From the NCBI RefSeq assembly GCF_900129855.1, contig NZ_LT670819.1, positions 3,720,001-3,784,000 of the forward strand: a stretch of DNA of 64,000 nt. The letters are read 5' to 3'. Made by a program: the position numbers and the translations under genes. Each line of letters starts with the position of its first letter. Within the stretch, counting starts at the first letter, position 1. This stretch comes from Streptomyces sp. 3214.6. Its GTDB lineage: Bacteria > Actinomycetota > Actinomycetes > Streptomycetales > Streptomycetaceae. Below the pieces are notes generated by a model. It searched no databases, was not told the origin of the DNA, and saw nothing but the letters and a program-made list of their open reading frames with translations. Shown here in pieces: positions 42,403-53,888 of this stretch.

Positions 42403-43527
42403 ATGGAGTTCCGGATCGACCGCGGTGACCTCGTCGAGGCCGTGGGCTGGGCGGCCCGCGCGCTGCCCGCCCGTACGCCGGTGCCCGTGCTGGGCGGGCT
42501 GCTGCTGGACGCGGCCGCGGGGCGGCTGAGCGTGTCGGGGTTCGACTTCGAGACGGCGGCGCGGATCGAGACGGACGCGGAGGTCGGCGGCGACGGACAG
42601 GTCCTCGTCCTCGGGCGCAGGCTCCTCGACATCTGCAAGGTGCTGCCGGACGGGCCGGTGAGCTGTTCCCTGGAGGGGACGCGGTTCACGGTCGAGGCGG
42701 GCGGCACCAGCTTCGGCCTGTCGACCCTCCCGCGCGAGGAGTACCCCACCCCGCCCGCACCGCCCGAGGCGTACGGCACCGTGGACGCGGCCGCGTTCGC
42801 CGCCGCCGTCGCCCAGGTCGCGGTGGCGGCCGGCCGCGACGACACTCTGCCGGTGCTGACCGGGGTCCAACTGCGGCTGGACGGCGGGGAGATGACGCTG
42901 TCGGCGTCGGACCGTTACCGGTACGCGGTGCGCCGGCTGGAGTGGAAACCGGAGGCGGCCGCGGGCGAGGCGACGGAGGCGCTCGTGCCGGCGCGGCGGC
43001 TGCTGGACGTGGCCCGGTCGCTGGCGCGCTGCGGGGTCGTGAGGATCGGGCTCGACGGGGCGCCGGGGGCCTCGGGGGGCGGGCCGATCGGGTTCGAGGG
43101 CGGGCGGATGCGGTCGGTCGTACGGCCGCTGGACGGGCGGCTGCCGTCGTACGGGAAGCTGTTCGACATGGCGGGGGCCGCGGCCGCGGAGGTGGAGTGC
43201 GGGGCGCTGACGGAGGCCGTACGCAGGGTCGCGGTGGTGGCGGAGGCGAACAGCGCGGTACGGCTGGACTTCTCGGCCGGGTCCGTCCTGCTGCGCGCCG
43301 GGTACGGCGACGACGTGGCCACGCAGCGGCTGCCCGCCGGGCTGACCGGCGCCGAGGAGGTGAGCGTGGCGTTCAACCCGGCGTACCTGCTGGACGCGGT
43401 CGCCTCCTTCGAGGCGCCGAGGCTGCGGATGGAACTGCTGGGGACGGGGCAGCGGGCGCTGCTGAGCGCGGCGGACGCTCCGAAGGCGCACCGGCATCTG
43501 CTGATGTCCGTGAAGCAGCTGGTCTGA
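42403..43527 (+). CDS. second DNA polymerase III beta clamp (DnaN paralogue)
   Basis: 374 residues with three consecutive clamp domains: N domain (LPARTPVPVLGGLLLDA), middle (DTLPVLTGVQLRL ... SDRYRYAVRRLEW) and C domain (VSVAFNPAYLLDAV ... HLLMSVKQLV). The VPVLGGL and TLPVLTGV repeats are typical of DnaN, and the hydrophobic pocket residues are plausible. The housekeeping dnaN lies by oriC, so this is an additional clamp. With the RecA-NDp promoter it is likely damage-inducible and could direct repair polymerases. Confidence 0.9.
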   Translation: MEFRIDRGDLVEAVGWAARALPARTPVPVLGGLLLDAAAGRLSVSGFDFETAARIETDAEVGGDGQVLVLGRRLLDICKVLPDGPVSCSLEGTRFTVEAGGTSFGLSTLPREEYPTPPAPPEAYGTVDAAAFAAAVAQVAVAAGRDDTLPVLTGVQLRLDGGEMTLSASDRYRYAVRRLEWKPEAAAGEATEALVPARRLLDVARSLARCGVVRIGLDGAPGASGGGPIGFEGGRMRSVVRPLDGRLPSYGKLFDMAGAAAAEVECGALTEAVRRVAVVAEANSAVRLDFSAGSVLLRAGYGDDVATQRLPAGLTGAEEVSVAFNPAYLLDAVASFEAPRLRMELLGTGQRALLSAADAPKAHRHLLMSVKQLV

Positions 43528-43536
43528 GAAGTGTCT

Positions 43537-43561
43537 GCGCAGGCGTGTGACCTGCGCTTTT
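43537..43561 (+). terminator. intrinsic terminator of the dnaN paralogue
   Basis: GCGCAGG/CCTGCGC 7-bp stem with a 7-nt loop followed by TTTT. Confidence 0.75.
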
Positions 43562-43578
43562 ACTGACTCGGCGGGCCA

Positions 43579-43601
43579 TTGTCAGTGGGCTGCGGTAGCT
43601 T
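43579..43601 (+). promoter_or_regulatory. RecA-NDp (PafBC-type) DNA-damage promoter of the sigma factor gene
   Basis: TTGTCAGTG, 8 nt, TAGCTT, exact consensus, 56 nt before the ATG at 43657. It is the second copy within 1.3 kb. Confidence 0.82.
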
Positions 43602-43656
43602 CCGAAGTGCCGGGCGCAAAGGCGCGTGGCGGGACGGCCACAGGGGTGGGTGGACG

Positions 43657-44673
43657 ATGGGCAACAGCACGGCGACGACGACGGACCTCGACGTCGCACT
43701 GGAGAAACACCGGACAGAACTGACGGGCTACTGCTACCGCATGCTGGGCTCCTCCTTCGAGGCGGAGGACGCGGTGCAGGACACCCTGGTGCGCGCCTGG
43801 CGGAGCTACGACAAGTTCGAGGGCCGCGCCAGCCTGCGCTCGTGGCTGTACCGGATCGCGACGAACGTGTGTCTGGACATGCTGACGGCCGGCAACAAGC
43901 GGGCCAGGCCCATGGACCTGTCCGAGTCCACCCCCCTCGCCCAGGCGGCGCTCTCCCCCCGCCCCGACCACACCTGGCTGGAGCCGATGCCGGACGCCCG
44001 TGTGCTGCCGACGGTGGAGGACCCGGCGGAGGCGGCCGTCGCGAAGGAGTCGGTGCGCCTGGCCTTCATGGCCGCGCTGCAGCAGCTCCCGCCGAAGCAG
44101 CGGGCGGTGCTCATCCTGCGGGAGGTGCTGGCGTGGAAGGCGAGCGAGGTCGCCGAGCTGCTCGGCACGACGGTCGCCTCGGTCAACAGCGCGCTGCAGC
44201 GGGCGCGGGCGACGCTCTCCGAGCGGGAGGCGTCCGGGGCGGACGCGGCGGTGTCCGACCCGCTGGACGAGGAGCAGAAGAAGCTCCTCGAACGCTATGT
44301 GGCGGCCTTCGAGGGCTACGACATGACGGCGCTGACGGCCCTCCTCCACGAGGACGCCATCATGACGATGCCGCCGTTCGACCTGTGGCTGACGGGGCAC
44401 GACGACATCACCGGTTTCATGACCACGCTCGGCTCCGCCTGCGAGGGCTCGCGGCTGCTGCCGGTCCAGGTCAACGGTCTGCCGGGCTTCGCCCAGTACA
44501 AGCCGGACCCGGAGAACGGCGGCTACACACCCTGGTCGATCCAGATCCTGGAGATCTCAGACGGCCGTCTCACCGGATTCCACTTCTACCTCGACACCCA
44601 ACGCTGGTTCCCCCTCTTCGGCCTCCCCCTCCACCTCGACGGGCACGCCGACAAGGTCGAGCAGGGCGCGTAG
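43657..44673 (+). CDS. SigG/SigJ-type ECF sigma factor with C-terminal SnoaL-like domain
   Basis: 338 residues. Region 2: YCYRMLGSSFEAEDAVQDTLVRAWRSYDKF in pieces (about 25-54); region 4: LPPKQRAVLILREVLAWKASEVAELLGTTV in pieces (about 145-174); then a SnoaL-like domain (VAAFEGYDMTALTALLHEDAIMTMPPFDLWL region, about 215-330), which in this group replaces a separate anti-sigma factor. Mycobacterial SigG has the same domain set and a RecA-NDp promoter. Start chosen by AGGGG at 43642. The last 117 nt are overlapped by a convergent gene. Confidence 0.9.
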   Translation: MGNSTATTTDLDVALEKHRTELTGYCYRMLGSSFEAEDAVQDTLVRAWRSYDKFEGRASLRSWLYRIATNVCLDMLTAGNKRARPMDLSESTPLAQAALSPRPDHTWLEPMPDARVLPTVEDPAEAAVAKESVRLAFMAALQQLPPKQRAVLILREVLAWKASEVAELLGTTVASVNSALQRARATLSEREASGADAAVSDPLDEEQKKLLERYVAAFEGYDMTALTALLHEDAIMTMPPFDLWLTGHDDITGFMTTLGSACEGSRLLPVQVNGLPGFAQYKPDPENGGYTPWSIQILEISDGRLTGFHFYLDTQRWFPLFGLPLHLDGHADKVEQGA

Positions 44674-44943
44674 GGCGGGGTCGGGGGCGCGCAGCCGTAT
44701 CCGTCCCCCGGCCCGCCGTGCGGCCAGATGGAGCCGCGCCAGCAGTTCGACGGCGGCCAGCCCCGGCGGCCCGATGCCGGCGACATCGCAGACGACGATC
44801 CCGGCATGGCCGGCCTCCAGCAGACTTCGCACATCGTCGGCCAGCCCTGCCACCTGCTCCCGGGTGACGGGGCCGGTCAGGGTGAGTACGGGGGGTGTCG
44901 TCGCTTCCACGATCAGTAGACCGGACGAACGGCCGCAACTCAT
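44557..44943 (-). CDS. STAS-domain protein (anti-sigma factor antagonist-like)
   Basis: 128 residues if started at ATG 44943 (MSCGRSSGLLIVEA); a GTG at about 44913 is also possible. STAS pattern: PVLTLTGPVTREQVAGLADDVRSLL, IVVCDVAGIGPPGLAAVELLARLHLAARRAGGRIRL in pieces, PALRALLDLVGV. The position normally holding the phosphorylatable Ser reads PPG, so regulation by phosphorylation may be lost. The tail is Glu/Val-rich (VEVEGEAEEGE). The 3' half of the gene is antisense to the sigma factor gene by 117 nt. Confidence 0.65.
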   Translation of the reverse strand: MSCGRSSGLLIVEATTPPVLTLTGPVTREQVAGLADDVRSLLEAGHAGIVVCDVAGIGPPGLAAVELLARLHLAARRAGGRIRLRAPDPALRALLDLVGVPVEVEGEAEEGEPALGVEVEVESGETAV

Positions 44944-44963
44944 CGGGACGGCGAGGCAGGTGT

Positions 44964-45299
44964 CTACTCGGCCGGGAACTCGCTGGTGTCGATGACGAGG
45001 TCGAAGGACGCAGGGAGCTTGAGGGCCTCGCCGAACTTCGCGGTACTGAGCGGACGGTAGACATCGCCCTTCGGCTCTCCGTAGAGCGTCGCGGTGGGGC
45101 CTTCGGGGGCCCACCGGTCGACGAGGAGGTAGAGCGGGATGCCCGCTGTGGCGTAGGCGGCGGGTTTGCTGACGCGGTCGTGCCGAGCGTTGGACTTCGA
45201 GGTGACCTCGACGACGAGCTCGGCCAGTGCGGCCGAAATGTGAGAGTCCGCCTCCGTGTGCTCCCGCACGGGGGCCACCACGATGTCCGGGCTGAGCAT
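44964..45299 (-). pseudogene. N-terminally truncated Uma2-family protein
   Basis: 111 residues, about 70 fewer than full Uma2 (DUF820) proteins such as the one at 56000-56587. The core remains: SPDIVVAP (metal Asp), LVVEVTSKSNARHDRVSKPAAYATAGIPLYLLVD in pieces (Glu, Lys) and a C-terminal segment. The upstream half is missing and the start abuts a hairpin that follows deoA. It may be a remnant or a shortened gene. Confidence 0.55.
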
Positions 45300-45300
45300 G

Positions 45301-45319
45301 CCGCGGCCTCCGGCCGCGG
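45301..45319 (-). terminator. hairpin after deoA
   Basis: CCGCGGCC and GGCCGCGG, 8-bp stem with a 3-nt loop, directly after the thymidine phosphorylase stop. Confidence 0.5.
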
Positions 45320-45325
45320 GCCAGG

Positions 45326-46609
<1,284 letters not shown>

Positions 46610-46635
46610 GGCTTTCCTTCCGACGTTCATAAAGT

Positions 46636-46670
46636 GCGCGGCCCCTCTGCCCCAGTCAGAGGGGCCGCGC
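46636..46670 (-). terminator. hairpin between cdd and deoA
   Basis: GCGCGGCCCCTCTG and CAGAGGGGCCGCGC, perfect 14-bp stem, 7-nt loop. On the minus strand it lies directly after the cdd stop and only 27 nt before the deoA start, so it should attenuate or uncouple deoA. Confidence 0.7.
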
Positions 46671-46675
46671 GGGAG

Positions 46676-47089
46676 TCACTTGTTCAGATGGTCCGGGCCG
46701 AAGGCCTGCGGGAGCATCTCCGACAGGGGGAGGATCCCCGCCGGGGTCTCCAGCAGCAGCTCCGGGCCGCCGAACTCGTACAGCAGCTGGCGGCAGCGGC
46801 CGCACGGGACGAGGATCTCGCCCCGGCCGTCCACACAGGTGAAGTGGGTGAGCCGGCCGCCTCCGGTCCTCTGCAGCTCCGAGACCAGCCCGCACTCGGC
46901 GCACAGGCCGAGCCCGTAGGAGGCGTTCTCGACGTTGCAGCCGGAGATGGTGCGGCCGTCGTCCACCAGGGCCGCGACGCCGACCGGGTAGCCCGAGTAG
47001 GGGGCGTACGCGTGGGACATGGCCTCGCGGGCCAGCTCGCGCAGGGCGTCCCAGTCGACCGTGGCGGCCGACGCCGCGGCCGGGGTCAC
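46676..47089 (-). CDS. cdd: cytidine deaminase
   Basis: 137 residues from GTG 47089, overlapping the permease stop as GTGA. Zinc site: CNVENASYGLGLCAECG near residue 50-66 (catalytic Glu in NVENA/CAE and Zn Cys) and PCGRCRQ near 94-99. It deaminates cytidine and deoxycytidine to uridine forms. Tetrameric short-type Cdd. Part of the nucleoside transport operon. Confidence 0.94.
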   Translation of the reverse strand: MTPAAASAATVDWDALRELAREAMSHAYAPYSGYPVGVAALVDDGRTISGCNVENASYGLGLCAECGLVSELQRTGGGRLTHFTCVDGRGEILVPCGRCRQLLYEFGGPELLLETPAGILPLSEMLPQAFGPDHLNK

Positions 47090-48348
47090 TTGCCCTGTCC
47101 CTTCCGGTACGGCATGCCGTCCGCCTTCGGCATCCGCAGGGACTGCGCGGACAGCGACAGCACCAGCAGGGTGACGACGTACGGCGCGGCCGTCACGACC
47201 TGGCGCGGGACCTCGTCCGTGCCGACGTACCAGATGAACATCAGGGCCGAGACGAGCGCGGTGACGACGGCGGGGACGTACTTCTTCTGCCATGCCAGGT
47301 AGGCCGCGCCGAACACCAGCAGGATCGCGAGCAGCAGGATCAGCGCGTGGACGTTGGTCGTGCCGCCGCGCAGGTTGAGGCTGTCGGTGTAGCCGAACAG
47401 GCCCGCGCCCAGCGCCAGTCCGCCCGGCATCCAGTTGCCGAAGATCATCGCGGCGAGGCCGATGTAGCCGCGGCCGGCGGTCTGGCCGTCCAGGTACACG
47501 TTGGACGCCACGATGGACAGGAACGCGCCGCCGAGGCCGGCGAAGCCACCGCTGATGATCACGGCGATGTACTTGTACTTGTACACGTTGACGCCGAGGG
47601 ACTCGGCGGCGATCGGGTTCTCGCCGCAGGAACGCAGCCGCAGACCGAACGCGGTGCGCCACAGCACCCACCAGGTACCCGGGACGAGGGCGACCGCGAT
47701 GACGGTCAGCGGCGACAGGTCGGTGATCAGACCGCCGACCAGGCCGGCGATGTCGGAGATCAGGAACCAGTGCTTCTCGTTGAGCGTGTCCAGCCAGCCG
47801 GAGAGCCCGGGGATGTCGAAGGTGCCGAGCGAATCGATCGGCGGGGACTGCTTGGAGGAGCCGCCCTGGACGCCCTCGAAGGTGAACTTCGACAGATAGC
47901 GGGTGGTGCCCAGGGCGAGGATGTTGATGGCCACACCGGAGACGATGTGGTTCACGTTGAAGGTGACGGTCGCGATGGCGTGCAGGACGGCGCCGAGCGC
48001 GCCGCCGATGATGCCGAAGGCGACGCCCGTCCACGGGCCCCACTGGTAGCCGGCCCAGGCGCCGAACCAGGTGCCGAGGATCATCATGCCTTCGAGGCCG
48101 ATGTTGACGACGCCCGCGCGCTCGGCCCACAGACCGCCGAGGCCGGCGAGGCCGATCGGGACGGCGAGGCGCAGTGCCGTGGACATCTGGCCGGTGGAGG
48201 TGATGCCGTCCGCGCCGGTGATCAGCCGGACGGCCGAGGTCAGCACCAGGACGCCCGCGATGATCAGCAGGAGGACCGGGAGCGAGAAACGGCGGCCGCC
48301 CTTGCCGGGCTGCTTCGCCTTCGGCTTGGCGATGGTCGTGGTGCTCAT
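47086..48348 (-). CDS. nucleoside ABC transporter permease
   Basis: 420 residues from ATG 48348. About nine to ten TM segments of the BPD_transp_2 (RbsC-like) permease family. Motif AVPIGLAGLGGLWAERAGVVNIGLEGMM is diagnostic for the nucleoside/BMP permease group (NupQ/YufQ-like). It overlaps the upstream permease stop by 1 nt (TGATG), so it is translationally coupled. Confidence 0.92.
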   Translation of the reverse strand: MSTTTIAKPKAKQPGKGGRRFSLPVLLLIIAGVLVLTSAVRLITGADGITSTGQMSTALRLAVPIGLAGLGGLWAERAGVVNIGLEGMMILGTWFGAWAGYQWGPWTGVAFGIIGGALGAVLHAIATVTFNVNHIVSGVAINILALGTTRYLSKFTFEGVQGGSSKQSPPIDSLGTFDIPGLSGWLDTLNEKHWFLISDIAGLVGGLITDLSPLTVIAVALVPGTWWVLWRTAFGLRLRSCGENPIAAESLGVNVYKYKYIAVIISGGFAGLGGAFLSIVASNVYLDGQTAGRGYIGLAAMIFGNWMPGGLALGAGLFGYTDSLNLRGGTTNVHALILLLAILLVFGAAYLAWQKKYVPAVVTALVSALMFIWYVGTDEVPRQVVTAAPYVVTLLVLSLSAQSLRMPKADGMPYRKGQGK

Positions 48349-49462
48349 CAGACCGTCACCTCCTTGTTGGTGTTCTGGGCGGCTGCGGCGAGCTCGGCGC
48401 CGACGCGCTTCTGCTGGCGGCGCAGACCCCACTGGCGTACGGCCTCGTACGAGATGACGACCGCGAAGACGATCAGGCCCTGCATGATCGTGGCGATCTC
48501 CTTCTCGTACGCCACCGGGGTCGCGTAGTCGAGGGCGGGAGAGGCCTTGTCCAGGAAGGCGATCAGGAGCGCGGCGAAGGCGATGCCGACCGGGTTGTTG
48601 CGGCCGAGCAGGGCGATGGTGATGCCGGTGAAGCCGAGACCGGTGGGGAAGCTCAGGCTGTAGGTGTGGGCGTCGCCGAGCAGCAGCGGCAGGCCGGAGA
48701 GGCCCGCCATGCCGCCGGAGATCAGCATGGCGGTGAGGACCATCCTCTTCGCGTCGACGCCGGAGGCCGCGGCGGCCGTCTCGGACTCGCCGGTGGCGCG
48801 CAGGTCGAAGCCGAAGCGGGTGCGGTTGAGGACGACCCAGTAGACGACGCCGAGGGCGACGGCGAGGAAGACCAGGCCGTAGATCTCGCCGACGTCGGCG
48901 CCCAGGTTGATGCCGGGGACCCAGCCGGAGTCCTTCATGACGCCGGTCGTGTTGTTGTTGCCGACCTGCACGCCCCAGATGTTGTCGAGGGTCAGGTAGC
49001 CGATGACGCTGGTGGCGATCGCGTTCAGCATGATCGTCGCGACGACCTCGCTGACACCCCGGGTGACCTTCAGGATGCCCGCGATGCCGGCCCAGAACGC
49101 GCCGGTGAGGACACCGACGATCAGCAGCAGCGGGATCTGCAGGAAGGACGGCAGCGCGATGTTCGCGCCGACGACGGCGGTCATCATGGCGGCGAGGCGG
49201 TACTGGCCGTCGACGCCGATGTTGAACAGGTTCATGCGGAAGCCGATGGCGACCGAGAGGGCGGCGATGTAGTACATCGAGGCCTGGTTGAGGATCAGGA
49301 CCTGGACGTCGGAGTAGCCGGCCTGCTCCAGCATGAGCGTGTACGGCTCGATCGGGCTCTTGCCGGAGGCGATCAGCACGACCGAGGTCAGCAGGATCGC
49401 CGCGACGAGCGCGATGACCGGGCCGGCCACCGCGAGGAGCACGCGCTCCTTGTCGAACTTCT

Positions 49463-49466
<4 letters not shown>
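48348..49466 (-). CDS. nucleoside ABC transporter permease
   Basis: 372 residues, ATG overlapping the ATPase stop (ATGA). Same BPD_transp_2 family as its partner, NupP/YufP type: ALSVAIGFRMNLFNIGVDGQY near 68 and LRATGESETAAAASGVDAKRM near 227, a cytoplasmic coupling loop. The two permeases presumably form a heterodimer. Confidence 0.92.
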
Positions 49467-51136
<1,670 letters not shown>

Positions 51137-51165
51137 GGCGCACTCTCCTTGGGAAAGGGGCCGCT

Positions 51166-51177
51166 CTACGCGCGTAG
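51166..51177. promoter_or_regulatory. nucleoside-regulon operator CTACGCGCGTAG (transporter operon)
   Basis: Perfect palindrome 30 bp before the ribosome-binding-site-supported start; an AT-rich possible -10 (TATTTA) lies 14 bp upstream on the minus strand. Confidence 0.85.
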
Positions 51178-51292
51178 CGCCCCTGCTTTAAATAGTGCCC
51201 GGATCGAATCGACCTTTATGATCTTGATCGCCGTCGGATGAGCGATCCCGATCACGGGCCGATCCGTTCCGAGCATTCTGCCGCGCGAACGG

Positions 51293-51320
51293 GGCGCGGG
51301 GAGGACATCCTTCCCGCGCC
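51293..51320 (-). terminator. hairpin after the first BMP gene
   Basis: GGCGCGGGGAGG and CCTTCCCGCGCC form a 12-bp stem with one wobble pair and a 4-nt loop, about 75 nt after the stop. Confidence 0.55.
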
Positions 51321-51394
51321 CGGTTCCGTGGCCGTAACGCTGCCATTACAGCGGTTCCTCGGCCAAGGCTTCTGACCGGTTCAGCACCGTGGGG

Positions 51395-52447
51395 TCAGGA
51401 GGTCTTCACCTTGATGGTGCCGCTCTTGATGCCCTCTTCGGCCTTCTTGATCGCGGCCTGGATGTCGGCGTTGCCCGCGAAGGCCGGGTTGGAGTTCGAG
51501 ACGCTCACGCCGCCGTTGGCGAGGGAGCCGCGCACGACACCCGTCTCCGGCTTGCCGTCGTGGACGGACTTGGCCAGCGTGTAGACCGCGCCCTCGACGT
51601 TCTTCATGGCCGAGGTCAGGATCGACGCCTTGTACGCCTTCAGCGCGTCCTGCTTGTACTGGTCGGAGTCGACGCCGATGGCCCAGATCTTGTGGGCGTT
51701 GGCGGCCTTGATGACGCCCTGGCCGGACAGGCCGGCGGCGGCGTAGACGACGTCCGCACCGGCGTCGATCTGGCCCTCGGCGGCGTTCTCGCCCTTGTCG
51801 GGGCTGGAGAAGCCGCCCTCGGCGGCGGTCTCGGTCAGGTACTGCGACTTGACCGTGACACCCTTCTTGGTGTCCGTGACGCCCTGCTTGAAGCCGGCCT
51901 CGAACTTGTGGATCAGCGGCACGTCCACGCCGCCGACGAAGCCGACGGTGTTGGACTTGGTGGCCTTGGCGGCGGCGACGCCGGCGAGGTAGGAGGCCTC
52001 CTCCTCGTGGAAGACGAGGTCGGCGACGTTGGCGGCCTTGATCTGCTCGTCGTCCACGATGCCGAAGGTGGTCTTCGGGTACTTGGCCGCGACCTCCTTG
52101 ACGGCCGGCGCGTAGGCGAAGCCGACGCCGATCACCGGGTTGTAGCCCTGCTTGGCCAGGCTCTCCAGGCGCTGCACCTTGTCCGCGTCCGACTCGCCGT
52201 CCTGCGGCTCGACGGCGGTCGACTTGTAGCCGAACTCCTTGTCGGCCTTGGTCAGGCCGGCGGTCGCGGCGTCGTTGAAGGACTGGTCGCCCTTGCCGCC
52301 GACGTCGTACGCGAGCGCGAGGCCCAGGTTCTTGTCGCTGCTGTTGGAGGAGGAGGACGACGTGGACGAGCTTCCACAAGCGGAAACGGTCACGGCGAGG
52401 GCTGCGGTGGCTACACCCGCAGCCGCGATTCGGGACACCCGGCGCAT
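51395..52447 (-). CDS. BMP-family nucleoside-binding lipoprotein 1
   Basis: 350 residues from ATG 52447, with AAAGGAG 9 nt upstream. Lipobox VSAC near residue 21-24 (Cys lipidated). BMP/PnrA fold: LALAYDVGGKGDQSFNDAAT in pieces, PQDGESDADKVQRL, FGIVDDEQ, GFVGGVDVPLIHKFEAGFKQG in pieces, and YAAAGLSGQGVI. Binds nucleosides (PnrA-type purine nucleoside binding) for the ABC transporter. Tandem paralogue of the next gene (about 60% identical by eye). Confidence 0.9.
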   Translation of the reverse strand: MRRVSRIAAAGVATAALAVTVSACGSSSTSSSSSNSSDKNLGLALAYDVGGKGDQSFNDAATAGLTKADKEFGYKSTAVEPQDGESDADKVQRLESLAKQGYNPVIGVGFAYAPAVKEVAAKYPKTTFGIVDDEQIKAANVADLVFHEEEASYLAGVAAAKATKSNTVGFVGGVDVPLIHKFEAGFKQGVTDTKKGVTVKSQYLTETAAEGGFSSPDKGENAAEGQIDAGADVVYAAAGLSGQGVIKAANAHKIWAIGVDSDQYKQDALKAYKASILTSAMKNVEGAVYTLAKSVHDGKPETGVVRGSLANGGVSVSNSNPAFAGNADIQAAIKKAEEGIKSGTIKVKTS

Positions 52448-52502
52448 GGAACTTGACTCCTTTGTGCAAGCGCCCAAACCAGGCGCTGGTTCCGCCGCAG
52501 CG

Positions 52503-52514
52503 TAACGCGCGTAG
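52503..52514. promoter_or_regulatory. nucleoside-regulon operator variant TAACGCGCGTAG (BMP 1)
   Basis: Reverse-strand CTACGCGCGTTA; the last four bases merge with a -10 TACGCT on the minus strand. One half-site is imperfect, the core ACGCGCGT is kept. Confidence 0.75.
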
Positions 52515-52592
52515 ACCTGACGGAAAAACCCTTCTGTCCGGTCCGTTACCGAGCTGTGGCCACAGATGGATCCCAGGTTACGGACAGCAGAA

Positions 52593-52617
52593 CGCCCCTT
52601 GCGGAAGGCAAGGGGCG
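52593..52617 (-). terminator. hairpin after the second BMP gene
   Basis: CGCCCCTTGC and GCAAGGGGCG, 10-bp stem, 5-nt loop, about 75 nt after the stop at 52691. Confidence 0.65.
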
Positions 52618-52690
52618 CATGGGCTGCAGGGACGCTCGTAAGGGTGCAGTCGGGAGCCGTGGCGGGCCCGGGAGGGGCGTTACTCGGCGG

Positions 52691-53764
52691 TTACTTGGTG
52701 TTGACCGTGACCGTGCCGGCGATGATGTCCTTCTTGGCCTTGTCGACGGCCGCGACGACATCGGTCATCGCCTTGTACTTCGGGTTGGTGTCGGCGAAGC
52801 CGACGCCGTCGTTGGAGAGGCTGCCGCGGACCACGCCGGACAGGGGCTTGCCCTCGTACACGGACTTCACGAGGTCGTAGACGGCGCCGCCGACGTTCTT
52901 CAGGGCCGAGCCGAGGATGTAGTCCTTGTACGCCTTCAGCGCGCTCTGGTTGTACTGGTCGGAGTCGACGCCGATGGCCCACACCTTCTTGGCGGCGGCC
53001 TCGGTGATCACGCCCTGGCCGGAAAGTCCGGCCGCGTGGTAGATGACGTCGGCGCCGGCCTCGATCTGACCACTGGCCGCGTCCTTGCCCTTGTCCGGGC
53101 TGGAGAAGCCGCCCTCCTGGGGCGTCTCCGTCAGGTACTGCGACTCGATCTTGATCTTCGGGTTGATCGACTTGGCGCCCTGGACGTACCCGGCCTCGAA
53201 CTTGTGGATCAGCGGGATGTCCACGCCGCCGATGAAGCCGATGTGCGCCTTCTTGGAGGTCTTGGCGGCGGCGACGCCGGCCAGGTACGAGGCCTGCTCC
53301 TCGTGGAAGACCAGGTCGGCGACGTTCTTGGCCTGGACCTGCTCGTCGTCGATGATCCCGAAGGTGATCTTCGGGAATTTGGCGGCGACCTCCTTGACGG
53401 CCGGCGCGTAGACGAAGCCGACGCCTATCACCGGGTTGTAGCCGGCCTGGGCGAGCTGGGTCAGGCGCTGCACCTTGTCCGCGTCGGACTCGCCGTCCTG
53501 TGGCTCGATGTCCTGGCCGCTGAGCTTGAACTCCTTCTCGGCCTTCTGGAAACCGGCGTAGGCGGCGTCGTTGAAGGACTGGTCGCCCTTGCCGCCGATG
53601 TCGTACGCGAGGCCGATGCCCTTGCCCGAGTAGCTGCCGGACTCCGTGTCACCGGAGGACTTGGAGTCGCTGCTGGACTTGCCGCAGCCGGCGGCGGCGA
53701 GTGCGACGACCGCGACGGTCACCGCTGCCCGGGAGAATCTCGTCCTTCGAGAGATAAGACGCAT
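52691..53764 (-). CDS. BMP-family nucleoside-binding lipoprotein 2
   Basis: 357 residues from ATG 53764 (MRLISRRTRFSRAA). Lipobox AAAGC near residue 22-26. The same ordered motifs as BMP 1 (GLAYDIGGKGDQSFNDAAY in pieces, PQDGESDADKVQRL, GFIGGVDIPLIHKFEAGY, AGLSGQGVI) show a tandem duplication. Own operator-promoter upstream, so the copies are regulated separately but by the same protein. Different ligand preferences are possible. Confidence 0.9.
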   Translation of the reverse strand: MRLISRRTRFSRAAVTVAVVALAAAGCGKSSSDSKSSGDTESGSYSGKGIGLAYDIGGKGDQSFNDAAYAGFQKAEKEFKLSGQDIEPQDGESDADKVQRLTQLAQAGYNPVIGVGFVYAPAVKEVAAKFPKITFGIIDDEQVQAKNVADLVFHEEQASYLAGVAAAKTSKKAHIGFIGGVDIPLIHKFEAGYVQGAKSINPKIKIESQYLTETPQEGGFSSPDKGKDAASGQIEAGADVIYHAAGLSGQGVITEAAAKKVWAIGVDSDQYNQSALKAYKDYILGSALKNVGGAVYDLVKSVYEGKPLSGVVRGSLSNDGVGFADTNPKYKAMTDVVAAVDKAKKDIIAGTVTVNTK

Positions 53765-53876
53765 TGCAAGCACCCTTCGTCCCCACGGCGCCGTGACCGG
53801 CCCGCTTTCCCCTTGGTGGCGCCGTTCCGCAAGGGCTTCCCCGAAGAGCCGTTCCGGTGGCGATTCCGGCGCACAG

Positions 53877-53888
53877 TAACGCGCGTAG
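53877..53888. promoter_or_regulatory. nucleoside-regulon operator variant TAACGCGCGTAG (BMP 2)
   Basis: Identical variant to the one before BMP 1; on the minus strand a -10 TACTGT overlaps its distal end (GTTACTGT). Confidence 0.75.
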
